Shown: positions 26,009 through 35,598 of the stretch, piece after piece
How the letters are laid out: each line of letters begins with the position of its first letter
Numbering within the stretch: position 1 is the stretch's first letter
NCBI GenBank assembly: GCA_004102805.1
Contig: SCEG01000008.1
Location: forward strand, 1-64,000
Length of the DNA: 64,000 bases
Source: Muribaculaceae bacterium Isolate-002 (NCI)
Lineage (GTDB): Bacteria; Bacteroidota; Bacteroidia; Bacteroidales; Muribaculaceae
Reading direction: 5' to 3'
The notes under the pieces: model-generated
The model's input: only the letters and a program-made list of their open reading frames with translations
Told to the model about the DNA's origin: nothing
The model's database searches: none
Made by a program: the position numbers and the translations under genes

Positions 26009-27259
26009 TCAGATGAGGGAGAGGTATCTGAGGGCGATGTCGTTGGCGTTGAAGCGACGGAGTATGGTTTCATGCTGTTTTTCGCGGTCAAGGTTGGCTG
26101 CGAGAGCCCATTTTATGCCTTCGGCGACGTCGCGCGGATTGCAGTATTCGGCTATGTAGCCGGTGACTTTGTGGTCGATGATATCGGTCTGCCCGCCTCT
26201 GCCGAATGACACGGGGGTGGCGCCGGCCGACATGCCTTCGATGAGTGTGCCGCCCAGAGTCTCGTAGAGCGATGTCGAGAGTATGACTTTTGTCTGCACG
26301 AGCAACTGGTGGAGCACGGTGTGGTCGTTGATGGTGCCGCAGGCGAGATGCGGAAAACGCAGTTTGTGGAACAGGTCGTCGCGGTCGGTCTTTCCGAAGA
26401 ATACGGCTACGGAGCCGGCTGCTATCTCGGGAGCTTCGTTCATGAGAATGTTGAGGGCGTCGATGGCGTAGGTGAGTCCTTTCACCGGGTCGTCGAGTTT
26501 CGCCGCTCCGAAGGCTATAATGTTTTTGAACCGGTTGCGGGTCTCAATGGTGAAGGGCTTGTCGGAGTATGTGCGAAACAGGTCGGAGGGGAAAGCGTTG
26601 TGTATCACCGTTATATCCTTGTCGCGCAGCAGCGAGCTGTTGTGTGCGCATTGCTTTACCCAGTTACTGACGGCCACAAACCGTATGTCGGTGCTATCAT
26701 ATAGCTTTTTCTTTTTCAGCCATATCTTGTGTGAAAGGTCGCCGGGAGCGGCTTTGGGGCCGAGATAGGGGCAGTCGCCACACTGTTGCAGATAGTTGGA
26801 GCAGGAGTAGGCATGATGGCAGATGCCGGTCATGCACCACATGTCGTGCATGGTCCATATCACGGGTTTCCCCATGTCGCATATACGCTGCATCTCTTTG
26901 AGCGACACTGTCGACTGGTTGACCCAGTTGACAAATATGGCGTCGGCTTTCTTCACGAGCGGGTGGCGGTGTATGTTCATGCCTGTGGAGGCTGTGGAGA
27001 TTTTGAAAAGGTCACGGCGGTTGAAGCCGTTACGCATCATTATGCCTGCGCGCTCGCTGATAAAACGCCAGCCTCTGACCGGACGTGTGCCGAGCTGGTG
27101 CACGTGCGGATTGTCGCATGTCTTGTTGAATACGAGCATGTCGGCCTCGTGGCCGAGTTCGTGCAAAGCTTTCATCAGTCGGTAGGTCACAATCGCAGCG
27201 CCTCCGAGGAGGTCGTTGTGGCTGAGCAGTACGATACGTTTCTTTTCCATAATCGTCAT
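26009..27259 (-). CDS. Family 4-type glycosyltransferase
   Basis: The 416-residue product (start 27259, with 27250 also possible) has a GT-B fold. The N-terminal Rossmann strand is KRIVLLSHNDLLGGAAIVTY. The donor-binding C-terminal half has NIIAFGAAKLDDPVKGLTYA, and the nucleotide-sugar motif SLYETLGGTLIEGMSAGATP corresponds to the family's E-x7-E region. It transfers a sugar from a nucleotide donor in surface-glycan or exopolysaccharide assembly; donor and acceptor are unknown. A flippase gene lies upstream on the same strand, supporting a glycan-export context. Confidence 0.88.
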   Translation of the reverse strand: MTIMEKKRIVLLSHNDLLGGAAIVTYRLMKALHELGHEADMLVFNKTCDNPHVHQLGTRPVRGWRFISERAGIMMRNGFNRRDLFKISTASTGMNIHRHPLVKKADAIFVNWVNQSTVSLKEMQRICDMGKPVIWTMHDMWCMTGICHHAYSCSNYLQQCGDCPYLGPKAAPGDLSHKIWLKKKKLYDSTDIRFVAVSNWVKQCAHNSSLLRDKDITVIHNAFPSDLFRTYSDKPFTIETRNRFKNIIAFGAAKLDDPVKGLTYAIDALNILMNEAPEIAAGSVAVFFGKTDRDDLFHKLRFPHLACGTINDHTVLHQLLVQTKVILSTSLYETLGGTLIEGMSAGATPVSFGRGGQTDIIDHKVTGYIAEYCNPRDVAEGIKWALAANLDREKQHETILRRFNANDIALRYLSLI

Positions 27260-27279
27260 TTTTGAGGGTGTTGCAGCGC

Positions 27280-27370
27280 TTTATATTGTATGGGCGCACG
27301 GCTCGTGCGTACGTCAACATCCTGATTGTCAAATATAAATTTCGGACGCCACGAACCGTGCGTCCCTACT
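27280..27370. repeat. Inverted repeat between flippase and glycosyltransferase genes
   Basis: GCGCACGGCTCGTGCG near 27296-27310 is answered by CACGAACCGTGCGTCCCTAC near 27351-27369. The motif GTAGGGACGCACGG in the right arm also occurs at about 980-993. It is a small dispersed palindromic repeat that may also attenuate transcription. Confidence 0.5.
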
Positions 27371-27397
27371 TTTGATGGCATTTTTCCGAGTTCTGCA

Positions 27398-28843
27398 TCA
27401 CCCTCGGGCCAAGGGCTTTTCTTTCACCCAGATCAATGCTCCGAACGCTATCAGAAGCACTCCGTGCACCGTGAAATTGATTAGTTCGGAGCCGGTGGCT
27501 ATGAGCAGCGCTCCTCCATACAGAGCCGCGGCGCAGAGTATGTAAAGTCCGAGCCGCGGCAGATTATAGTTGATCGGATATTTTTTCTGGCCTATGAGAT
27601 ATGATGCCGTCATCATCAGTCCGTAGCAGCAGAATGCTGCCCACGCGCAGGCGGTGTAGCCGTAGTGCGGCACGAATATGATGTTGATGAGCAGGGTGAC
27701 GGCGAGTCCTCCCAACGAGAACCATGTGCCCCATATTGTCTTGTCGGTGAGTTTATACCATAGCGACAGGTTGAAGAAGATGCCGAAGAAAAATTCGGCT
27801 GCCATCACTATCGGCACCACTTTAAGTCCGGCGAAATAGCGCGGGGAAATGAAATATTTGAGCACGTCGAGGTAAAACATCACCCCGAGGAATATGAACA
27901 GCCCGAAGATGACGAAAAATTTCATGGCGTCGGCGTAGGCACGGCGCTTGTCGCCTCCGTTCTCCTTGTTTTTGTCAAAGATAAACGGCTCGTAGGCAAA
28001 GCGGAATGCCTGGATGAACATCACCATGACGATGGCTATCTTGTAGTTGGCGCCGTAGATGCCGAGCTGTTGCGACGCGTCGATGGGGTCGGCGACCAGA
28101 AATGGCAGCAATATTTTGTCGATGGTCTGGTTCATGATGCCCGCCACGCCGAGTATCAGCAACGGGAAACTGTAGCGGACCATCTCGCGCCACAACCGTC
28201 CGTTGAAGCTGTAAGTCACCTTCAGTTCCGGCGTCAGAAGCAGCAGTATCACCATCGACGACAGCAGGTTGGCAAGGAAGATATAGCCGATGCCGAAGCC
28301 GGGGTCGTAGAACCAGCCGATCAGGTCGGGCGAGTGCTTCCATATCCAGGGACATAGAATAAGGAAAAAAAGGTTGAGCCCGATGTTGAGCCCGATGTTG
28401 ACAAATTTCAGTGTGGCGAAACGCACGGGACGTTTGCGGTAGCGCAGATAGGAGAACGGTATGCTGGAATAGGCGTCTATACCTACGGCTATCGCCATCA
28501 TCCAGATAAACGACGGATAGTCGCCGCAATTGAGCGCAGAGGCAATCTGCGGCGAGAAGATACACGCCAGAATAATGAACAGCATCGACGATGTGCCGAC
28601 CGATATCAGTGTGGTCGAATAGACCTGCGTCGGATTGTTCCACCGCTCATGGTTGGCAAACCGGAAAAATCCGGTTTCCATGCCGTAAAGCAATATGATG
28701 AGCACCAGCGCCACGTATGCGTAGATATTGGTGACGATACCGTATTGTTCGGTGGGGAACAGGTAGGTGTACATCGGCACCAGACACCAGTTCAAAAACC
28801 GCCCTACGATGCTGCTGACACCATAGATGGCGGTATCTTTCAT
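27398..28843 (-). CDS. Polysaccharide / oligosaccharide flippase (Wzx-like, MATE/MVF superfamily)
   Basis: The 481-residue product starts at the ATG at 28843, preceded by AGGAG at good spacing. A GTG start at 28864 is possible but less likely. About 12-14 hydrophobic segments are visible, beginning with KDTAIYGVSSIVGRFLNWCL, the characteristic first helix of this family. It should move lipid-linked sugar units across the inner membrane. It follows glgB closely (about 30 bp) and precedes a glycosyltransferase, so surface-glycan assembly is likely. No polymerase (Wzy) was seen nearby. Confidence 0.88.
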   Translation of the reverse strand: MKDTAIYGVSSIVGRFLNWCLVPMYTYLFPTEQYGIVTNIYAYVALVLIILLYGMETGFFRFANHERWNNPTQVYSTTLISVGTSSMLFIILACIFSPQIASALNCGDYPSFIWMMAIAVGIDAYSSIPFSYLRYRKRPVRFATLKFVNIGLNIGLNLFFLILCPWIWKHSPDLIGWFYDPGFGIGYIFLANLLSSMVILLLLTPELKVTYSFNGRLWREMVRYSFPLLILGVAGIMNQTIDKILLPFLVADPIDASQQLGIYGANYKIAIVMVMFIQAFRFAYEPFIFDKNKENGGDKRRAYADAMKFFVIFGLFIFLGVMFYLDVLKYFISPRYFAGLKVVPIVMAAEFFFGIFFNLSLWYKLTDKTIWGTWFSLGGLAVTLLINIIFVPHYGYTACAWAAFCCYGLMMTASYLIGQKKYPINYNLPRLGLYILCAAALYGGALLIATGSELINFTVHGVLLIAFGALIWVKEKPLARG

Positions 28844-28873
28844 AAGTCGTTTTACTCCTGCCACGGTCGGTTG

Positions 28874-30934
28874 TTACTGATTGTTGCCTGTATTGTTGCC
28901 GGCGGCGTCACTCTTGGCCTTGCGTCTGCCCGGTGTGCGGTCAAGACGCAGCACCTGGGCGGAGCGGGCCGGGAGATAGAGGCGCAGCCACTCCTTGCCG
29001 GTGGGAGCGTATAGTTCGTCGTGCTGTGTGAGATGCTCCACGTTGTCGTCGATGTTGCCGAAGCCGCCGAACTGTTTGTCGTCAGACGACAGCACCACTT
29101 TGTATTTGCCGGCGGGGGCGAGAATGCCGTAGCCGGTAAATGATTTGAACGGATTGAAGTTGAACACGAACACGAGGTCGCCGCGACGGAATGCCAGAAC
29201 CTGGTCGTCATCCTTCTCCCAAAGCTTCTCTATGCTGAGAGCCTGGAAGTTGATAATGCTGCTGACGAGCTCCACCATCGCGTTGTCAAACGCGTTGAGA
29301 TACTTGTATTTCAGGTCTTCACGGTCGACGAGATCCCACTGGCGGCGTGCGTACTTGTAGCTCCAGCCGTTGCCTTCGCGAGGGAAGTCGATCCATTCGG
29401 GATGGCCGAATTCATTGCCCATGAAGTTGAGATATCCGCCGTTGATGGTGGCAAGCGTCACGAGGCGTATCATCTTGTGCAGGGCGATGCCGCGGTCGAC
29501 GGTCATATTGTTGTCGCCTACCATCATGTGCCAGTACATCTGGTCGTCGATAAGTCGGAATATCACGGTCTTGTCGCCCACAAGCGCCTGGTCGTGGCTC
29601 TCGACATAAGATATTGTCTTTTCATCGCTTCTGCGGTTGGTGAGCTCCCAGAAGATGGATGTCGGATGCCAGTCCTCGTCTTTCTTCTCCTTCAGGGTCT
29701 TTATCCAGTAGTCGGGAATACCCATCGCCATGCGGTAGTCGAAGCCTATGCCGCCGTCTTTGATTTTAACGGCGAGGCCTGGCATGCCGCTCATCTCCTC
29801 GGCTATGGTTATGGCGTTGTGGTTGACGGTATGTATGAGTTTGTTGGCGAGGGTGAGGTAGGTTATGGCGTTGACATCCTGGGCGCCGTTGTAATAGTCG
29901 CCGTAAGAGCAATAGGCCTGTCCCAGACCGTGGTCGTAATAGAGCATCGAGGTTACGCCGTCAAATCTGAATCCGTCGAACTTGAATTCCTCAAGCCAGT
30001 ATTTGCAGTTGGAGAGCAGGAAATGGAGCACTTCATTCTTGCCGTAGTCGAAACAGAGCGAGTCCCATGCCGGGTGCTCGCGGCGGTGGTCGCCGTAGAA
30101 ATACAGGTTGTATGAGCCGTCGAGGCGTCCGAGCCCTTCGTTTTCATTTTTGACAGCATGCGAGTGCACGATATCCATTATGACCGCGATGCCCAGCTCA
30201 TGAGCCTTGTCTATGAGGCTTTTGAGCTCTTCAGGGGTGCCGAAGCGGCTTGACGGTGCGAAGAAACTCGACACATGGTAACCGAACGAGCCGTAGTAGG
30301 GATGCTCCTGGATAGCCATTATCTGTATGGCGTTGTATCCGTCGGCGTGTATGCGAGGCAATATGTTGTCGCGGAACTCCACGTATGTGCCGACCCCTTC
30401 GCGCTGCTGTGCCATGCCGATGTGGCATTCGTAAATCAGAAGCGGGCGGGTGTCGGGGGTGAATGCTGTGTTTTTCCACTCATATTGCTTCTTGGGTGCC
30501 CATACCTGAGCTGAGAATATGTGGCTCTGTTCGTCCTGGACGACACGGGTGGCGTAAGCGGGGATGCGCTCGCCTTCTCCGCCGTCCCAGTGCACCTTCA
30601 TCTTGTAGAGCTGGCCGTGTTTCAGGCCGCGCGGTCCCAGATGCAGTTCCCACACTCCGTTGTCAATGCGTTTGAGCGCGTATTTCGGAAGTTCCTTCCA
30701 GTCGGAAAAGTCGCCTATGAGGGTAATGGCCGTGGCGTTGGGCGCCCATTCGCGGAACACCCAGCCCTTGTCGTCGCGATGAAGCCCGAAATAAAGGTGT
30801 GCGTTGGCAAAACCTTCGAGGTTTTTGTTGCCTTTGACGAGTTCTTTTTCTTTTCTGACGGCATCGTTGTGACGTCCTTCGATAGCCGGAGCGAAAGGCT
30901 CGAGCCACGGGTCGTTTTTAATAATATTAAGCAT
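28874..30934 (-). CDS. glgB: 1,4-alpha-glucan branching enzyme
   Basis: The 686-residue product has an N-terminal CBM48-like domain (about 60-160, HRDDKGWVFREWAPNATAIT), a GH13 barrel and a C-terminal beta domain. Catalytic residues are the Asp in FDGFRFDGVTSM and the Glu in TIAEEMSGMPG; YVESHDQALVGDK carries the conserved His-Asp. It introduces alpha-1,6 branches into glycogen. The length fits the shorter, eukaryote-like branching enzymes common in Bacteroidetes. It has a strong promoter at 31023-31053 and leads the flippase gene. The C-terminal tail (about 20 residues) is charged and variable. Confidence 0.95.
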   Translation of the reverse strand: MLNIIKNDPWLEPFAPAIEGRHNDAVRKEKELVKGNKNLEGFANAHLYFGLHRDDKGWVFREWAPNATAITLIGDFSDWKELPKYALKRIDNGVWELHLGPRGLKHGQLYKMKVHWDGGEGERIPAYATRVVQDEQSHIFSAQVWAPKKQYEWKNTAFTPDTRPLLIYECHIGMAQQREGVGTYVEFRDNILPRIHADGYNAIQIMAIQEHPYYGSFGYHVSSFFAPSSRFGTPEELKSLIDKAHELGIAVIMDIVHSHAVKNENEGLGRLDGSYNLYFYGDHRREHPAWDSLCFDYGKNEVLHFLLSNCKYWLEEFKFDGFRFDGVTSMLYYDHGLGQAYCSYGDYYNGAQDVNAITYLTLANKLIHTVNHNAITIAEEMSGMPGLAVKIKDGGIGFDYRMAMGIPDYWIKTLKEKKDEDWHPTSIFWELTNRRSDEKTISYVESHDQALVGDKTVIFRLIDDQMYWHMMVGDNNMTVDRGIALHKMIRLVTLATINGGYLNFMGNEFGHPEWIDFPREGNGWSYKYARRQWDLVDREDLKYKYLNAFDNAMVELVSSIINFQALSIEKLWEKDDDQVLAFRRGDLVFVFNFNPFKSFTGYGILAPAGKYKVVLSSDDKQFGGFGNIDDNVEHLTQHDELYAPTGKEWLRLYLPARSAQVLRLDRTPGRRKAKSDAAGNNTGNNQ

Positions 30935-31022
30935 ATTCTGTTTTAAGAGAGATTATTGCAAAAAGTTGTCGGGCGCGGCGTTGCGGATAAATGAAATCAC
31001 CTGCAACGGCGCTTGCCTGTCA

Positions 31023-31053
31023 CAAACTTAACTAAATTTTTCGACTGCGCAAA
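31023..31053 (-). promoter_or_regulatory. Bacteroidetes-type promoter for glgB
   Basis: On the minus strand, TTTG (31050-31053) and TAAGTTTG (31023-31030) are separated by exactly 19 nt. The leader to the glgB ATG is about 85 nt. Confidence 0.75.
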
Positions 31054-31086
31054 ATTTTTCTTGTCGCTGACGCTGAGCCTCGGTTA

Positions 31087-31635
31087 TCAGTCTGTGGTTC
31101 CGACGCGGAATATGGAAAAGTTCACCGATCCGTAGGCGCGGTGTTCCATAAATCCGGGCAGATGTGAGAAATCGAAGCGGCGCGAGTGTTCGACAATCAC
31201 CAGCGTGCCCTCTTTGACAAGCCCCGACGAGAGTATGGCGCCGGGTATCTCGCCGAAGTCAGGCAGATCGTAGGGCGGGTCGGCAAACACTATGTCGTAG
31301 CTCTGCGATGCCGCGCTGATGAATCGGAGAGCGTCGCAGCGCAGCAAAGTCAGATTGTCGGCTCCGAGCTGCGAGGCCACGCGGCGTATGAAATTATATT
31401 GCGTGGCGGCTTTCTCCACGGCTGTCACCCTCGAGCATCCACGCGACAGAAACTCGAAAGTTATGGCTCCGGTGCCGGCAAACAGGTCAAGAGCGGTCGG
31501 ACCCTCCTCGAAATCCACGAGATTTTCCATCACGTTGAATATGTTCTCGCGGGCGAAGTCAGTGGTCGGACGGGCGGTGATATTGGTGGGGACGTCGAAA
31601 CGCCGGCGTCCGTATTTTCCTCGGATTATTCGCAT
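31087..31635 (-). CDS. rsmD: 16S rRNA (guanine(966)-N(2))-methyltransferase
   Basis: The 182-residue product contains the SAM-binding motif ALDLFAGTGAITFEFLSRG and the catalytic FADPPYDLPD (N-x/D-P-P-Y motif IV). RsmD methylates G966 of 16S rRNA on assembled 30S subunits. The start MRIIRGKYGRRRFDVP is typical of the family. It overlaps the 3' end of the DUF3822 gene by 10 bp, implying translational coupling. The rsmD-DUF3822 pairing is common in Bacteroidetes. Confidence 0.94.
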   Translation of the reverse strand: MRIIRGKYGRRRFDVPTNITARPTTDFARENIFNVMENLVDFEEGPTALDLFAGTGAITFEFLSRGCSRVTAVEKAATQYNFIRRVASQLGADNLTLLRCDALRFISAASQSYDIVFADPPYDLPDFGEIPGAILSSGLVKEGTLVIVEHSRRFDFSHLPGFMEHRAYGSVNFSIFRVGTTD

Positions 31636-32456
31636 AACGGCAATATTATCAAGTCAAAAGGCGATTTCATGGCGTCGGCTCCGGCTCTGAACATGGCCGA
31701 TGGAAATATCATCGGCATCACGTAAGGCCTGAACTTGCGCAGCAGCGGCATCAGGGCGTCGCGTTGTTCGCGGTCACCGCCGATCAGTATTTCCTCGCGG
31801 TCGTCGGAAATATCTTCCGTGCAGCTGAGTATGTAGAATGCGGCGTCATTGATGTCGCGGTATTCGAAACGGTTGAGAAGATATAGCTCGCGTGAGCTCA
31901 TCACGGCGATGTCGAGCGACTTTACCCTCAGATTGACGAATATCTTCATCGTGTTGCCCTTCGTGAGATTGGAGTGGCAGTAGCGGGTGAAGGGATAGAG
32001 CGTGCTGTGCAGTCTGATATTGGGGAAAGTGCGCCGCAGGAAATTGGCCGTGGCTGATGATATGGGCGAGAGTATTCTCGCTGAGAATGCGTCGAGCCGG
32101 TCATCGGTGACGACCGGACGCTGGTCGGTGTCGCTGTCGGCCTCGCGCAGTAGCGCTGCATGGTCGCAGACGTCGGCCACGCCGTCAGGCACCGTCAGAA
32201 ACCTACGGCTTTCGATGATGGCCGTGACGGTTTTGAAATCGCTGAGCAGTAGTGGATTGTCGTAGATAAATGTCTCAATCTGCCTGAGGCTTTCGGCTTC
32301 GTCGGCAGGCAGTTCGCAGTGGCGGAGCAGCAACGAACTGTCTTCTAACGGATTGTATATCATGACATCAAGCGCCGTCACGCCAATGCGTAGGTCAAGC
32401 CGGCAGTAGGCAGGCTCTTTGACGAGCTCTCTGGTCAGTGGAGTTGATGCGGTCAT
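31626..32456 (-). CDS. DUF3822 family protein
   Basis: The 276-residue product has no signal peptide or membrane segment. The pattern (VTALDVMIYNPLEDSSLLLR near the N-terminus, KIFVNLRVKSLDIAVMSSRELYLLNRFEY later) suggests a duplicated actin-like (ASKHA) fold, as known for DUF3822. The function is unknown; conservation next to rsmD suggests a link to ribosome maturation. It is the middle gene of a three-gene minus-strand run (Ig-like lipoprotein, DUF3822, rsmD). Confidence 0.85.
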   Translation of the reverse strand: MTASTPLTRELVKEPAYCRLDLRIGVTALDVMIYNPLEDSSLLLRHCELPADEAESLRQIETFIYDNPLLLSDFKTVTAIIESRRFLTVPDGVADVCDHAALLREADSDTDQRPVVTDDRLDAFSARILSPISSATANFLRRTFPNIRLHSTLYPFTRYCHSNLTKGNTMKIFVNLRVKSLDIAVMSSRELYLLNRFEYRDINDAAFYILSCTEDISDDREEILIGGDREQRDALMPLLRKFRPYVMPMIFPSAMFRAGADAMKSPFDLIILPLCE

Positions 32457-32489
32457 AGTGCAGTCATTGTGTAGGTTGATTATATCGGC

Positions 32490-34538
32490 CTAACGGCGAA
32501 GGGCGTCGGGATTGACGCGTGAGCCGCCGAGGCTTCCGCCTGTCGTCAGGCGCCCGGAGCCTCCGGTGTTGCCCTGCGAGCGGTTGCCGGGCGAGTAGAA
32601 TTCATCTTCATCCTCCTCGTCGTCATCATTGTTCGCGGTGGCGTTTCTGTCACGGTTCTTGGGCTTGTTCTTCTTTATCTCGTTGGGCTTCTGAGCCTCT
32701 ACGGGCAGCAGATTGATGTCCCAGGTCTGCTCCATATCCCAGTTTTTCTTCAGGGAGAGCTTTTTGGGGAAATAATAGACATCTTCCGGCTGTCTCTTTT
32801 CGGAAACCGACCCTGTATCCCATGTGCCGTTGCCGTTGGAGTCTACAAAAGCGCGTGCGTAATAAGTGTTGGGGCTGACGAATGTAAACACTGCCGAACC
32901 GTCGGACACCGGAGCTGTGGCAACAGGCTTATCCTGTGAGTTGAGAAGCTCCACTACCATCTGCTCCCCTTCAGGCATGCCGATAAGATTGAACTTTATG
33001 GTGGAGTAGTCCTCAAGTTTTTTGACGGAAAACTCTGACGAGCTCTTCTTGTTGACATTGCCGTAGATGCCGGTCACCGCCGCAGAGTCGACGGTCAGGC
33101 GATAGCGCTCACCCTCTTTCCAGTCGTGGTAGAGCGTGAAACGCAGCTGCCTGTTAATGGAGTCGCGCACCACATGTTGCACGCCGGTGTCGTGCCATAC
33201 TGTGTCGACCCTCATCTCGAGATGTATCCTGTCGCCGTAAATAGTGTCGACCGGCTGTGATGCTGTCAGATAGAGCGGGCGGTTGAGCTCCTGGTTGCCG
33301 CGGGTGCTCGTCTCGAACGTCATGAACACCTGTTCGTCGGTGAACACCGTGTCACGCCCTTCCTCGCGGAGCTTCTTGAGCAGTTTCTCCCGGTCCTTGT
33401 TGCGTTTGTCGAGGGCTTTCTGAAACTTGGTGCGCTCACGGTTAAGCAGACGCAGCGTGTCGGTGGTCCACGTCAGTTGGTCGAGCGTGTCGGTGCGCAG
33501 ATAGCGTGCCTCCACAATCAGCGTGTCTGTTTTTATCACCCCCTTGTCGGTGAGCCAGTAGGTGATGGAGTCGCCGCGCGCCGAATAGTCGGTGCGCGCC
33601 ACCTCGTCAACGCGCTTTCCGGCTGACGGTGTGTTGAGCAGCGTCAGCACCGGAAGCGTGTCGGTCGGCGCTCCCAACTCTATCGCTATGCGGGTGGAGT
33701 CGATACGGGAGTTGTTTTTAAGATACTGCGACCTGTAATTCTCGTTAAACCATGTCATAAGCAGGTCGTTGGGCAGATACCGGTGTCCCGGGCGCATCAC
33801 TATGGAGTCCATGCCGTTGGAGGCGCGCAGCGTATCGGTCACCGTGATGTTTTCTATCTCCGGCACAACGCTTTGACCCAAAAACGCCACATCTTCCGAG
33901 CGGTCCCAGTGATAGTCGCGGTTGAGGTCGTTGACGGCATAGACATTATATGTGCCGGGCGCAAGATTGCGTATCACGAACTGTCCGTATTGGTTTGTCT
34001 TGGCGATGCGCTCGAATGGCAGAGTGCTGATGGCTGTGTCTGAAAGGTTGGAATACACGCCGACTATCATGCCCTGCGCAGGCTCCAGGTTGCGCGCCTC
34101 GAAGAGCATTCCCGATATCACGAGGCTGTCACGCGTGGAGCCGGTGGAGAAGTCAAATGCAAATCCGTCGAGTATATTCCCCTCGTTGAGGTCGCGTATC
34201 GCATCTGAGAAATCCACGGTGTATGTGGCATTGTCGACAAGCGTGTCGCGGAACTCCACCGTCAGGCGCTTGCCGTTGGCCGATATCGACGGCGGCTGTT
34301 TCTGCACAGGCGAAACCACCACCTTGTTCATCACATCCTCCATCTTGATATTCTCGTCGAAGAATATGTTCAGGCGGTTGCCCTTGAACTCAAGCGCCCC
34401 GGGCTCCGGATTCGAGCGCACGAACACCGGCGGCAACTCGTCGCGCTCACCCCCCTCCGGACGACCGATAGAGGCACACGCCGCCAACAGCGTCACCACT
34501 CCCGCCATACACACTATTTTAAAGATATTCTCTCTCAT
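32490..34538 (-). CDS. Ig-like-domain lipoprotein
   Basis: The 682-residue product starts at the ATG at 34538, giving MRENIFKIVCMAGVVTLLAA followed by lipobox Cys. A longer frame starting at 34592 is rejected because it would begin upstream of the predicted transcription start. Residues about 30-130 form a SbsA-type Ig-like domain (DELPPVFVRSNPEP to NATYTVDFSDAI). A second beta-rich, carboxypeptidase-regulatory-like section follows (GQFVIRNLAPGTYNVYAVND). The C-terminus is low complexity, rich in Asp, Asn and Gly. It is probably a periplasmic or surface lipoprotein of unknown function. It heads the operon with DUF3822 and rsmD. Confidence 0.85.
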   Translation of the reverse strand: MRENIFKIVCMAGVVTLLAACASIGRPEGGERDELPPVFVRSNPEPGALEFKGNRLNIFFDENIKMEDVMNKVVVSPVQKQPPSISANGKRLTVEFRDTLVDNATYTVDFSDAIRDLNEGNILDGFAFDFSTGSTRDSLVISGMLFEARNLEPAQGMIVGVYSNLSDTAISTLPFERIAKTNQYGQFVIRNLAPGTYNVYAVNDLNRDYHWDRSEDVAFLGQSVVPEIENITVTDTLRASNGMDSIVMRPGHRYLPNDLLMTWFNENYRSQYLKNNSRIDSTRIAIELGAPTDTLPVLTLLNTPSAGKRVDEVARTDYSARGDSITYWLTDKGVIKTDTLIVEARYLRTDTLDQLTWTTDTLRLLNRERTKFQKALDKRNKDREKLLKKLREEGRDTVFTDEQVFMTFETSTRGNQELNRPLYLTASQPVDTIYGDRIHLEMRVDTVWHDTGVQHVVRDSINRQLRFTLYHDWKEGERYRLTVDSAAVTGIYGNVNKKSSSEFSVKKLEDYSTIKFNLIGMPEGEQMVVELLNSQDKPVATAPVSDGSAVFTFVSPNTYYARAFVDSNGNGTWDTGSVSEKRQPEDVYYFPKKLSLKKNWDMEQTWDINLLPVEAQKPNEIKKNKPKNRDRNATANNDDDEEDEDEFYSPGNRSQGNTGGSGRLTTGGSLGGSRVNPDALRR

Positions 34539-34557
34539 TAAAGTCTTTTCGTAGTAA

Positions 34558-34587
34558 TAGCAACATGCTGATATAGCAACATGTTGA
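34558..34587. repeat. Paired CAACATGYTG motifs in the lipoprotein leader
   Basis: TAGCAACATGCTG and TAGCAACATGTTG start 17 bp apart (core CAACATGCTG 34561-34570 and palindromic CAACATGTTG 34578-34587). They lie between the predicted transcription start (about 34593) and the lipoprotein ATG, so they could be an operator or RNA element. Confidence 0.4.
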
Positions 34588-34599
34588 CCCAAAATCCTA

Positions 34600-34630
34600 C
34601 AAATTTACTAAAAAATAGATACCTCGCAAA
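34600..34630 (-). promoter_or_regulatory. Bacteroidetes-type promoter for the lipoprotein operon
   Basis: On the minus strand, TTTG (34627-34630) and TAAATTTG (34600-34607) are separated by exactly 19 nt. Confidence 0.75.
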
Positions 34631-34715
34631 ATCTCGCTTATAATTCTTCTCGCAACATCTTCAGGCTGATATATGTCAAATTGTTGGCGGATTATCGAGT
34701 AGATTGTAATGCGTT

Positions 34716-35593
34716 TCAAACAGCGCCGATTGGAATATCAGGATTGAAATTCTTTAAGAAATCTATCCGATGTTGCAAAAGATTATTTATCTCGCTGCAC
34801 ATAAATATGCAATTGAAATCATAGATCGGTTTGCTTGTGCCGATATCGTTTGGACGATTTAATTTTAATTCGACGTTATAGTAGTTTATCAAAGAACCAT
34901 CTTCTGTTGAGTCAGCAGCAAATAGAAATAAATACTTGCAGCCAACGATGTCTCTGACTCGCTCTATTATGGGCACTATATGATACCAAAATACAATTTT
35001 ACCGATTGATTGTGGAAAATTATATTCTTTCCATATCGCTTTTGCCTGGTCGTTAGAACAGAAATGTACTAATTCAATGCCTGAGTGAGTGTTTGATACT
35101 CTGATAATATGTTTATTGGGGTCTCTTGATTTGTCTCCTGAAAGGAATTTAAGGAAATTCTGTTTTTTATCTGTACTTACATTAAGGAAATGCTTTATCT
35201 CTTCGTCAGAAAGATCTTTGCCGGCTCTGAGCTGTTCAACCATAATGGCAGCCAAATTTTCCTCTTCCTTATTCTGTGGGTTCGTCATCAGGCGTTTGAT
35301 TAAGGCATAAGCTTTTTTACGCTCTTGAATCTGAGCCTCATCCAGATGCTGATACAATGCGCCGCATTTTAAAGAAAAGAAAATAAAGGAAATCCGTCAT
35401 CGTTTTTTATGATATAGTAAGCTGTGGAGCCATCCTCGTCTTCTAACCATGCTGTTGTTTGAAGACTGTCTACAAGATTCGGATTTCTTTTGTTTTCAAA
35501 AGAAAGTATAAGTTTCTTGTGCTCATCATCAGATGAGAGTCTGTGGCACGACAGGCTATTCAGCCATTTTAATTGGTCGCTTGTTATCTCCAT
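34716..35593 (-). pseudogene. Frameshifted GNAT-like protein, candidate toxin partner of the Panacea protein
   Basis: Frame 1 (35593 to 35369) ends K-N-D-D-G-F-P-L-F-S-F-L-stop. The -1/+2-shifted frame then reads FSLKCGALYQHLDEAQIQER and runs to 34716. Together they give one protein of about 292 residues. A single missing T in a TTTT run at about 35382-35385 (minus-strand sense) would restore P-L-F-F-F-S-L-K. The second frame has no good start of its own (its apparent first Met is a TTG inside the conserved stretch). The segments STAYYIIKNDDGFPLF and CKYLFLFAADSTEDGSLINY are compatible with a GNAT-like fold; this is a weak inference. It begins 5 bp after the Panacea gene. Confidence 0.7.
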
Positions 35594-35598
35594 CTGAC

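Noticed and set aside
26009-26091. N-terminal extension of the winged-helix protein overlapping the glycosyltransferase
   Set aside because: It overlaps a well-defined gene, is Ser/Thr/Pro-rich without pattern, and the ATG at 25977 sits directly before the helix-turn-helix.
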